Below are positions 35,131 through 45,528 of a DNA stretch of 64,000 bases, piece after piece. Each line of letters starts with the position of its first letter. Positions within the stretch are counted from its first letter, which is position 1. A program made the translations under genes and the position numbers. Origin of the DNA: Tubulanus polymorphus (lineage: Eukaryota > Nemertea > Palaeonemertea > Tubulaniformes > Tubulanidae); NCBI RefSeq assembly GCF_964204645.1, contig NC_134026.1, positions 3,410,001 through 3,474,000 on the forward strand. The letters run 5' to 3'. The notes under the pieces were generated by a model. The model saw only the letters and a program-made list of their open reading frames with translations, made no database searches and was not told the DNA's origin.

Positions 35131-35525
35131 ACCAATGATGGTAAAACATGTTGCAAACCAGTAATGGTAAAGTACACTCAATCATTTACAAACAAGTGAT
35201 AGTTAAATACACTTGCAAGCTAACAGATCAGAGATCACAGGAAGCAACGTCACTCCAATCCTTATTTCTTGACATATGATATAAAATGATCTTCAGCCTG
35301 TGACAAAATGTCTTCGACGTTATACGCTTATTACTACATGCTTAACTAGAATCTTCTTTCAAATATTAATTCAAAAGGAGGAGGGACTTATCTAACGTAA
35401 TGGTATCAATGCTACGAATGTATGAAAAAAGTGAAAAGTAATAGTTTGAAACCAAGATTGAATGCATTCATTCTGTTGTATTGATAAAGTGAGATCCGAT
35501 GAAAATTATGAAAAAAGAAAAAAAC

Positions 35526-35700
35526 AAACTACTATCTACAAATTTACAATATCTACAAGAAAATTAAAAAGAGAAATAAAAACGACTATTTACAAATTTA
35601 CAATATTTACAAGAGAAATAAAAACTACTATTTACAAATTTACAATATTTACAAGAGAAATAAAAACTACTATTTACAAATTTACAATATTTACAAGATA
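35526..35700. repeat. 42-bp tandem repeat, four units
   Basis: Units of ctatttacaaatttacaata plus flanks, 42 bp each, give a plus-strand 14-residue period (KTTIYKFTIFTREI) in the open frame 35462-35701. Lysine-rich and short; not supported as a gene. Confidence 0.85.
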
Positions 35701-36000
35701 GAGAGAAAGAGAGCGAAAGAGAGAGAGAGGAGAGTGAGGAGAGAGAGAGAGGAGGGATAGAGGAGGAAGGATGAAGGAGAGGGATGAAGAAAGGAGAGAG
35801 AGGAGAGAGTTAGTGGGTTAAAGAAAGAGGAAGAGAGAGTTAGTGGGTTAGAGAAAGAGGAAGAGAGTTAGTGGGTTAGAGAAAGAGGGAAAGGATAGAG
35901 ACAGAGAGGGATAGGATAGAGACAGAGAGGGATAGGATAGAGACAGAGAGGGAAAGGATAGAGACAGAGAGGGAAAGGATAGAGAAAGGTAGAAAAAGAA
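35698..36000. repeat. GA-rich low-complexity tract
   Basis: Long purine run on the plus strand with internal short repeats (ggatagagacagagaggga and agagttagtgggttagaga, each several times). Confidence 0.9.
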
Positions 36001-37055
36001 GGGCTTATAAAAACGATAAAACATATGATAAAAACAATAAAACATATGGGTAAAAACGGTTAAAAAGAGGCAGTTTAACGTCATACCACAGGACAAATAG
36101 ATAAAAATCACTGATAAAATGTATGGATAAAACGTATTGTTAAAATAAGGCAGTTTAACGTCGTACCACAGGACAACTTGAAAATAGAGGTACACTAGCA
36201 ATACTACTTATATGTTACAAGGTACAGTATTTTAGACAATTCTATAAAATTGTATAATTATCTCATCCTCTGCACTACCAAATATCAATTCGACAAAAAG
36301 TCATCTTTGAAAACGTTCGTAAGAAATAAAGCAACAAAACATAACGTAGCATTGAATTAATATTAATGTTATCAGAAGCTGAAAATCTTAAATCAACCAT
36401 CAGCCATAAATGAGGAGGCGGGACTAATGCAATGAAATAATATCAATGCTCCAAACGTATGGGTTAAAATCTCGTTAAAACAATAGATTCAACAAGTGAT
36501 ATCAGTATTAAACTAAGATTGAATGCATTCATTCTGTTGTTTTGAATATTAAAATTATTCAATAGAATTAAAAATATCAATTATCAATTGAATCTATATC
36601 AAAATTTGCACTAAAAAAGATTTGATGTATAGATATTATGAAGTTGAGAAAATTAAAAATTTAAGATTATATTTGAAATGTTTAAATAATCATTAAAATC
36701 TTAAGTTAAAAAGATATCTAAAAATATTTACAAGTAGAAATCAAAATCAATAAAAAAAATCTAAAAAGAAATATAATATATACAAATAAAAAGCTATTCA
36801 TAAATTTACTACATGTACAAGTACGGATAAAATGTGTCGATCAATTTGATGAAATATTTTATATTATTTGTCAATCATAATCGGATTCCAAGTGATTTCA
36901 GAATGGAATAACTGGGCCAGGCCAATCACTCACTCGATGATCATCAATTACTGGTACTACACAACCACAGAAAGAGTGGTTTTTACCGCGCGGTATATTA
37001 GGCCAGGTGCACCTCCCAATAATAATGCCGCCTATTATGTTTGGCTTTTTGTGTG
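36000..37055. other. AT-rich spacer
   Basis: Two copies of ggcagtttaacgtc.taccac lie at about 36069 and 36151. The short open frames at 36868-37107 on both strands are not recognised. No gene. Confidence 0.5.
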
Positions 37056-37059
37056 TTGA

Positions 37060-37437
37060 TATGTACATCGATACATCCTCAATCACCAGGGTTTTATTGT
37101 CGCCCACCGAATTTCACGCTTACACAAACCCTGGTCACAAACCCTTCATTGGTCTCTTACATTGTCCGAGATATCTCGAGTCGACAGGTTGCTGCTAAGC
37201 GGCCACTAGACTTTACATCTAGTCAATCAGATGTGTAGCAAATCTGCCGGCGAAAAACAACACATCTGATTGGCTAGATATATAGACTGGTGGCCTCTCA
37301 GTGGCAACCTGACTACCCAAGCAATCTTGAACAACGTAATAGACCAATGAAGAGTTTGCGACCAGGGTTTGTCTTGGCATGAGCTTCGGCAGACGACAAT
37401 TAAAACCTGGCAAGCGAGGATGGCATTGATGTATATT
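37060..37437. mobile_element. Long foldback element, about 380 bp
   Basis: Two arms of about 165 bp pair imperfectly around a loop of about 25 nt near 37235-37259. Matching motifs are ccaatcagatgtg (loop side), cattggtct, caaaccctggtc, and an outer catcctc/gaggatg pair. Non-coding. Its outer gcaagcgaggatg motif also occurs in the LINE 3' region near 19531. Confidence 0.75.
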
Positions 37438-37439
37438 GA

Positions 37440-38345
37440 ATGAAAAAGCTGCACGTAAATATGAAATGTGTACGAGAACCTTGAAAGCAGTGAAAAAAGA
37501 TATAAACTAGAGGTGCAGGGACACCATGCCCACTCGGTGAAATGCTTGACAATCTGACAATTTCAATATTCAATGCCCATGGTAAACATAACAAAAACCA
37601 ATGCTACAAATATGCAATTGATTGCGGTTATATGCATAAATACCAAAACTCATGGAAAAATTGTATGAATTCAATACCCCTGATGGGAAGAATAGAAAAT
37701 GGGGTAAGACTGGTCCTATGACAATGCTAACAATTATCAAACATCATGACTGTAAGTTAAAGCAACCCAATATTTCTAATAATGATGGGGGATACATATC
37801 GATATCAAACATCAAATGTTGGAGAAATCTTTGAAACCTCCCATAAAAACTTCAAAACTGTGTAAAACTGCCGATTTTGGCGAACAAGAATGGCTACCAG
37901 TCAGCCATCTTGATATTCTGCGAGTCGAATAACGGATGAAAAGCAAATACACTAGCCTGCTGGGACTCAAGTTAAGCTTAAAATCGATTTAAAAAAAATT
38001 CAACAATATTTTAGAAAAAAACTAGAATCTAGAGAAACCAAAAAGTGAAAAGCCTAAAAACTAAATAAAAGTTCTCTAACAGTAACGAAAAAATACTGAT
38101 TTAAAATTCCATTGTTTCATTCATTTATAATCTATTTCAGCTTAAAACCCTAAATCCCTAAAATTAAGATAACATTAAAGATTATGTTTCAATGACCTGA
38201 GAGTATTGTATTATTAATCATTCTTATTAACTGCAAGTTCATCAAACAATAAAAAACCGAATCATCTACTCTATAACTAGTGATGTTACTTTCAATAACA
38301 AGAAAACAGGGGGGTAATTAAAACTGGTGTTAACGATAAAATATC
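37440..38345. other. AT-rich spacer
   Basis: No repeat or gene stands out. The 60-codon plus frame at 37652-37834 has no support. Confidence 0.45.
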
Positions 38346-38351
38346 CTCAAT

Positions 38352-39205
38352 GAACTGAGAGTGATTTCAACAATGATGAATTTACCCTCAGTTCACCCAT
38401 TGTTTTACTGATGATCCTGAGAGTGATTTCAACAATGATGAATTTACCCTCAGTTCACCCATTGTTTTAATGATGATCCTGAGAGTAATTTCAACAATGA
38501 TGAATTTACCCTCAGTTCATCCATTGTTTTAATGGTGATCCTGAGAGTGATTTCAACAATGATGAATTTACCCTCAGTTCATTCATTGTTTTAATGATGA
38601 TCCTGAGAGTGATTTCAACAATGATGAATTTACCCTCAGTTCATTCATTGTTTTAATGATGATCCTGAGAGTGATTTCAACAATGATGAATTTACCCTCA
38701 GTTCATTCATTGTTTTAATGATGATCCTGAGAGTGATTTCAACAATGATGAATTTACCCTCAGTTCATTCATTGTTTTAATGATGATCCTGAGAGTGATT
38801 TCAACAATGATGAATTTACCCTCAGTTCATTCATTGTTTTAATGATGATCCTGAGAGTGATTTCAACAATGATGAATTTACCCTCAGTTCATTCATTCTT
38901 TAATGATGATCCTGAGAGTGAATCCAACAATGATGAATTTACCCTCAGTTCATCCATTGTTTTAATGATGATCCCGAAAGTGATTTCAACAATGATGAAT
39001 TTACCCTCAGTTCATCCATTGTTTTAATGATGATCCTGAGTGTGATTTCAACAATGATGAATTTACCCTCAGTTCATCCATTGTTTTAATGATGATCCTG
39101 AAAGTAATTTCAACAATGATGAATTTACCCTCAGTATATTCATTGTTTTAATGATGATCCTGAAAGTAATTTCAACGATGCTGAATTTACCCTCAGTTCA
39201 TCACA
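38352..39205. repeat. 62-bp tandem array
   Basis: About 14 units of gatgatcctgagagtgattt, then caacaatgatgaatttacc and ctcagttcattcattgtttt. Inner units are nearly identical; the last three or four drift. Confidence 0.95.
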
Positions 39206-39569
39206 TTCTAAGATGTTACTGTTTTATTCAGTGAAAATCTCTGAACCGCATAAAAAAAGGCGATCTTTATTAATTGATTAATATACCCGAGTGTAACTTA
39301 TCATAAGATAAATTGACCCTCAATTTATCAGAGGTTTATACTTTATTTAAGTTAACAGCTATAGTGAAAACTTGACCTAAATGAACTAAAACTTTAACTA
39401 AATTAGACTTAAATCAACTGGAACGAATTAAATTCATAAACAGCGAAAATTACTAAAATAACTAAACAAAAACCAACTAATCTAAACTAAGGTTAACTTG
39501 AAACCAAAGTTTTAATATCTAGTTTCAAACGCACTAGTGATTAATCATAAACATCATGCTCACAATTTA

Positions 39570-39652
39570 ACAAGACCCAGTTCCACAGTTATGCAACAAA
39601 TATGTATCTAAATTCTTGTATCCAAATCAAACTGTGGAACTGAGTCCTGTAT
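39570..39652. repeat. Inverted repeat
   Basis: acccagttccacagtt and aactgtggaactgagtcct pair across about 45 bp. It sits directly beside the next foldback. Confidence 0.5.
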
Positions 39653-39654
39653 TG

Positions 39655-39828
39655 TATGGAACGAGATAAATGAAAAACAATCTGAGTGTATTTTTCATAT
39701 GATGTTTTCAGTCATATATTTTCTTGATATGACATCAAATTAAAAATTAAAAATTTCATACGACGGGACGCTGAAAATACCATGTGAAAAATACACTCAG
39801 ACTGTTTTTTATTCATCGCATTCCATGA
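39655..39828. mobile_element. Foldback/MITE, about 175 bp
   Basis: The arms of about 55 bp match as inverted copies: tatggaacgagataaatgaa and then tctgagtgtatttttcat on the left; their complements, ending ttccatgata, on the right. Non-coding. Confidence 0.65.
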
Positions 39829-40229
39829 TAGTGAAACACCAACTGAAAATGAGTAGATAATTCACTGAATTACTTTAATAAAATTTAAAAAAAACTACAA
39901 GAAAAAAGGTTAAGAAAGTATGAGAAAAAGTTCTCAATCACATTCATATTTACTAAGCCTATATCAACTACGAGTAAAAGCTCTTTATGCGTGCACTATA
40001 TACAGCATGGGCCTTTTATATAACCACTATTTATATCTGTGTTGTGGACCACGTAATTGTGTCAAAGAGTATTCGGTGATAAAACCTGGACCTTCAGTTA
40101 TTCCATTCTCATGAAATCACTGGGGTTCGAATATACACAGTGATAGTCATATATAAAATATTTCATTAAATTGATCTTTTAGTTCGTATTGAAATACAAA
40201 TAAATCATTGTTCTAAAAGGAATATATAC

Positions 40230-40620
40230 AAATAAAATAGTTTTTAAATATAAAAAATAAAATAGTTTTCAAATATAAACAACAAAAAATAGTTTTTTAG
40301 ATATATACAAATAAAATAGTTTAAAAAGATACTGAGATAAAATACATACAAATGAAATAGTATAAAATTCAGATAAAATAGTTTTTAGATATCATAGGTA
40401 TTTTAAAATTCAGATAAAATAGTTTCTTTAATAGATTAAAATTCACATAAAATAGTTTTTAGATATCACAGGTGTTTTAAAATTCAGATATAAAATAGTT
40501 TCTTCAATCTTTTTAAAATTCAGATAAAATAGTTTTAAATATTATAGATACTTTAAAATTGAGATAATTTAAAATACTTTCTACAATTGTCTTAAAAATA
40601 CGGGTAAAATAGTTTTTAGA
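40230..40620. repeat. A/T-rich irregular tandem repeat
   Basis: Repeated aaaattcagataaaatagtt with tttttagatat spacers, in about ten irregular units. Confidence 0.7.
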
Positions 40621-41500
40621 GTGTTTTCAGAATTACTAGTTTAGAAGTATCAATGAAATGTTTGCAGATATGAATATTTCATAATTTATACCAATGAAAT
40701 AGATTTAGATGGATCACCTTGATCAATCATAATATCGAACCAAAACATCATTGAAAGAATCCAATAATAGCGATAATAATTCACATAAAATATGATTTTG
40801 GGAAATATAGGACATATTAGGAAAAATTCAAACTTTTGGAAAGTTAAGATTAGGAAACTCGTAGTAAATTGGAATTTCAATTGAAATTGGAATTAGGAAA
40901 TTTGTAGTAAATTGGAATTTCAGCACTGAAGGACTCAAAATTTAGGAACTTTGTTCTATCTTGGAACGAGAGAAACTGGAACCACAAAAATACAACAAAC
41001 TGTTCAACATGTGCAGTATGACCGGGTCTCAGTCAGTAGAAATCTATTGATGATGCTGGTTTTAGTTTGGATTTTGTGACCTCTTCACAACAATAATTGC
41101 AAAATGGCTGAGAAACTACAAATAGCCTCTTTTCATGTAATCAATTAGTAGGTTATATCACATACTTTGATACAACTTATGCCGTTTTTGGGGACGAAGG
41201 AAGCACCTGAGAACCTGATCAGATTAACAACCATATGAATGATTGACCTCTTGAAAACAACTTCAGCGTAGATTTCTTAAATCTATTGATAATTCACTCT
41301 CAACAGCCATTTATCTGACGTGTGTTTTATGCATTGCTCGCCTACATGGAAACAATTCCATGCTCTATCAACCATATTTCAATTGCTAAACGCAATTCCT
41401 GCAATTTAGACCCCAATCAAGGACCAGGAGTTACTTTATCAGAGCGGTGTCTATTACTGAGTTGATCGATTGTTATGAACTTAACAATTTTCCTTTTAGA
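40620..41500. other. AT-rich spacer
   Basis: No supported feature. A short direct repeat (tagtaaattggaatttca) occurs near 40860 and 40904. Confidence 0.45.
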
Positions 41501-41662
41501 CCATCTCCTCTATCATATCTCTCTAAACTCCTCTATCATATCTCCATAAACTCCTCTCTCATATTCCCTGAACCTCCTCTCTCATACCTCCCTGAACCTC
41601 CTCTCTCATACCTCCCTGAACCTCCTCTCTCATATATCAGACCTCCTCTCTCATATGCCTTA
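41500..41662. repeat. Pyrimidine-rich 21-23-bp repeat
   Basis: Units of cctcctctctcatacctccc with aac repeat about seven times, with drift. The plus frame there (LSYLPEPP repeated) follows from the repeat. Confidence 0.75.
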
Positions 41663-41664
41663 TT

Positions 41665-42250
41665 GATTTCAACAAGAGATTAATTAAGACTAATTATTAA
41701 CAAGAATTTTGAACTCAACCCTTGATCCTGGTGATCGTTAGAATCAGTAGAGATCAATATCAATCTATAAAACCCGATCACTGATGTGATAACAACGAAC
41801 TTTCCAATCCAAGATCTTTATTTTATACTTTCTTTATCAGAGATTCTTAATCATTGCATTTTTGCAGATCTTAGCATTTTTCTATTATATCCTATGTTCA
41901 ATTATGAACTCATGCATTCATGCATTGATCACCGATCCAGATGGTGATGGTTTCACACCTTAGAAATGTAATGAAATTGATTACCGTAGTCTTTGCTGTG
42001 GTTTCCTTTCTTGCGCAATTTTTAATCCGGGCAATCTCACGTATATAAATATATATCCCTTTTCCTTATGAGTAAACATTTTAAATCCCTCCGATCACAT
42101 GTGAAGGATTTCCCTCCGTTGTTGAGCATTAGATATTAACATTTCAATCATTCAAAATTTCACGTCATATTAAATTAATCTTTAATTCTGTAATTAGAAA
42201 AACAAATATGTTAATAACGATATAATGGTTTAGCACTTGACGTATAGACG
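41665..42250. other. AT-rich spacer
   Basis: No gene or repeat array seen. Confidence 0.4.
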
Positions 42251-42419
42251 TCACAGTATTTGGGGGAGGGGGCAACATGGAACATTGAACAATCTGTTTC
42301 AATGAAATTTCCTAAGGAATCGCATTATGTGAAACATAGCTGTTCCTTCTCCACGTTATTTTCAGCTTCATAAGGAAACGCATTATGTGTGAAACATAGC
42401 TATTCCTTCTCCATGTTTC

Positions 42420-44215
42420 AATAAAGTTCGATAAAGAATCACATAACAGTTCCTTTTGATTTGAAAAATCTACATTTTTCAAACTCCATAGGACTTATTG
42501 TAGGAATTTATTCCCTGCATATCCCGAAAGACATTTGAAAAGGCTGACCATGGCATTAGAATTGATGACTCCTAAGAAGGCTACTGCCACAATTAGGTGG
42601 CATGGATGGCTACTGCTGCAAAGTAGTGGCAAGGATGGTAAATGCTTCAGCATCATGAGAAGCAAAATCAACCTGAATGATTAAGGTATTGTAATGGAAG
42701 TAGTTCGATAAAGAATCACATTACGTGAATCATAGCTGTTCCTTTTGATTTGAAAAATCCACTTTTTTCAAACTCCATAGGAGTTATTGTAGGAATTGAT
42801 TCCCTGCATATCCCGAAAAAGATTTACAACGGCTGACCATAGAATTAGAATTGATGACTCCTAAGAAGGCTACTGCCACAATCAGGTGGTATGGATGGTT
42901 AGTAGTGGCAAGGATGGTAAATGCTTCAGCATCGTGAGAAGCAAAATCAACCTTAATGATTAAGGTATTGCAATGGAAGTAGTTCGATAAAGAATCACAT
43001 TATGTGAATCATAGCTGTTCCTTTTGATTTGAAAAATCCACTTTTTTCAAACTCCATAGGAGTTATTGTAGGAATTGATTCCCTGCATATCCCGAAAAAG
43101 ATTTACAACGGCTGACCATAGAATTAGAATTGATGACTCCTAAGAAGGCTACTGCCACAATCAGGTGGTATGGATGGTTAGTAGTGGCAAGGATGGTAAA
43201 TGCTTCAGCATCGTGAGAAGCAAAATCAACCTTAATGATTAAGGTATTGCAATGGAAGTAGTTCGATAAAGAATCACATTATGTGAATCATAGCTGTTCC
43301 TTTTGATTTGAAAAATCCACTTTTTTCAAACTCCATAGGAGTTATTGTAGGAATTGATTCCCTGCATATCCCGAAAAAGATTTACAACGGCTGACCATAG
43401 AATTAGAATTGATGACTCCTAAGAAGGCTACTGCCACAATCAGGTGGTATGGATGGTTAGTAGTGGCAAGGATGGTAAATGCTTCAGCATCGTGAGAAGC
43501 AAAATCAACCTTAATGATTAAGGTATTGCAATGGAAGTAGTTCGATAAAGAATCACATTATGTGAATCATAGCTGTTCCTTTTGATTTGAAAAATCCACT
43601 TTTTTCAAACTCCATAGGAGTTATTGTAGGAATTGATTCCCTGCATATCCCGAAAAAGATTTACAACGGCTGACCATAGAATTAGAATTGATGACTCCTA
43701 AGAAGGCTACTGCCACAATCAGGTGGTATGGATGGTTAGTAGTGGCAAGGATGGTAAATGCTTCAGCATCGTGAGAAGCAAAATCAACCTTAATGATTAA
43801 GGTATTGCAATGGAAGTAGTTCGATAAAGAATCACATTATGTGAATCATAGCTGTTCCTTTTGATTTGAAAAATCCACTTTTTTCAAACTCCATAGGAGT
43901 TATTGTAGGAATTGATTCCCTGCATATCCCGAAAAAGATTTACAACGGCTGACCATAGAATTAGAATTGATGACTCCTAAGAAGGCTACTGCCACAATCA
44001 GGTGGTATGGATGGTTACTGCTGCAAAGTAGTGGCAAGGATGGTTTATATCCCGAAAGACATTTGAAAAGGTCGACCATGGTATTAGAATTGATGACTCC
44101 TAAGAAGGCTACTGCCACAATTAGGTGGTATAGATGGCTACTGCTGCAAAGTAGCGGCAAGATGGTTAATGCTTCAGCATTGTGAGAAGCACAATGAACC
44201 TTAGTTAATAAGGTA
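42420..44215. repeat. 279-bp tandem array, recent expansion
   Basis: Units begin at agttcgataaagaatcacat near 42425, 42702, 42981, 43260, 43539 and 43818. Those from 42981 on look essentially identical. Each contains gatgactcctaagaaggcta, which in one plus frame reads MTPKKATATIRWYGW. Partial copies flank the array (42300-42420 and 44050-44215). Confidence 0.95.
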
Positions 44216-44487
44216 TGGTAAGAGTTAATGCAAAAATGGGTTAAAATGGAGTGGAACACAGTGGGACGTACAGTCAAAAAAAAATAAATAAATGATTTAA
44301 AAAGTAAATGAATGGGATGATGGACAAATATTTCTTTTTGTCCAAAAAGTAAATAAAGGGATGAAATGATAATGAATTTTTTTTATTTTTCAATTTTTTA
44401 AATTTTTTTGGAGAAACCGTAAAACCTCCATAAAAGCAATGATTATATGCAATGATGTCTGGTTTTTTATTTTTATATTTTTTTTAT

Positions 44488-44694
44488 AAAAGTAAGGGAG
44501 GACTGCACGCCCACTGGTTCAAGGAGTGTTGACAGATATTTGACACTGCGCGAACTGCAGATCGACGAAGAAGAAAGGAAAGCGGAGTTTCAAGAAGTGC
44601 CGATCTGCAGACGTGCGTGGGCTGATGTTGTTGCCCGGGTGATGGCGAGTGAAGGGGCTGATGTCATTTTAATGGGTTCGCCGACGTTTTACTA
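44488..44694 (+). CDS. Orphan plus-strand coding-like segment
   Basis: From a splice-like or truncated left edge (near 44488) to the stop TAA at 44692-44694, one frame reads DCTPTGSRSVDRYLTLRE, QIDEEERKAEFQEV and ARVMASEGADVILMG. It has balanced residue use and higher GC than its flanks. It has no in-frame ATG at its head. It converges tail-to-tail on gene C, with about 25 bp overlap. It could be a last exon, a transposon scrap or a chance frame over gene C's 3' UTR. The family is not recognised. Confidence 0.3.
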
Positions 44695-45528
44695 ATTGAT
44701 ATTTTCCTTTAAAGGCCCCTTCAACATCGCGGAGCATTCTTATTGGATCTTTATACTCGATGTTTCTTGACCAACCAGGGCCGCGCGCGATGAGCTCGAC
44801 AGCGGGGGAAGGTGGTGGCCCCGCTGGAGCGCCCGATGTCGATGCCTGGGCGGGCGTATTATTGTTTTCGTAATCATCATCATCACTTTCTTCATCTTCA
44901 AGTCTTCTTTTTCTATTTCTTGTATTATTTGATCTAGTTGTCGGAGTTGTAGTAGTACTAGTCGCAGTTGAAGTAGGTGGTCGTGGTCGTCTTTTCTTAG
45001 TAGTGGTAGTAGTGGTAGTAGTAGTAGAATTAGTAGTAGGTGGTTGTCGTGGTCGTCGTGGTGGTCTAGTATCATCGCGAGGTGGTGGTGTTGCGGGCCC
45101 TGGTGGTGTTGCTCCAGGAGTGGCGAATTCCTCCTCATCACTGCTCGCCTCCTCAAAATTTGGTTGTCTCGGTGGGGGAGGACGAGCCGCACGCTTGCCT
45201 TTGTTTTTTGGTTTCGGACGCCCCGAACCTATTGAGTAATTTATTTCTTGTGTCTTTCGACGGGGCGACCGACGCAGTGAAGGCGTCTGAAGCTGTGGCG
45301 CCTCTGTCGGGGTCACCACTGCAGGGGCGACCTCCTGCTCCACATTTACAGGAGAAGCAGGGTCCACCTCCTGCAAAGGAACCAACTCAAATGGTGGAAT
45401 GATTTCTGGAGTTGGTTCCTTAGGCCCGCAGAGAGATACACACCTTGTATGAATGTCTTTAAATCCTTGAAGTGCTCTGCGGGCTGCTTCAGACTGGTCA
45501 TGGTTAAGAGAGTCTATGATGTCTAAAT
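44669..45528 (-). CDS. Gene C 3' exon
   Basis: The acceptor has a T-rich tract (..tttttttttttcattccag) ending at 45529, and the frame stays open for 286 codons. Codons and composition differ sharply from the surrounding AT-rich DNA (GC-rich, CCA/CCT/ACT runs). Other long frames here on both strands are shadows of the same low-complexity sequence. Confidence 0.7.

Noticed and set aside
38352-39205. C/D-box snoRNA cluster (tgatga and ctga in each 62-bp unit)
   Set aside because: The boxes are directly adjacent or too close, with no guide region or terminal stem. They follow from the repeat unit itself.
44740-45402. Other long frames on both strands over gene C's 3' exon
   Set aside because: They are shadows of the Pro/Thr/Arg-rich low-complexity sequence; one has long Leu/His runs and another Val/Gly runs.
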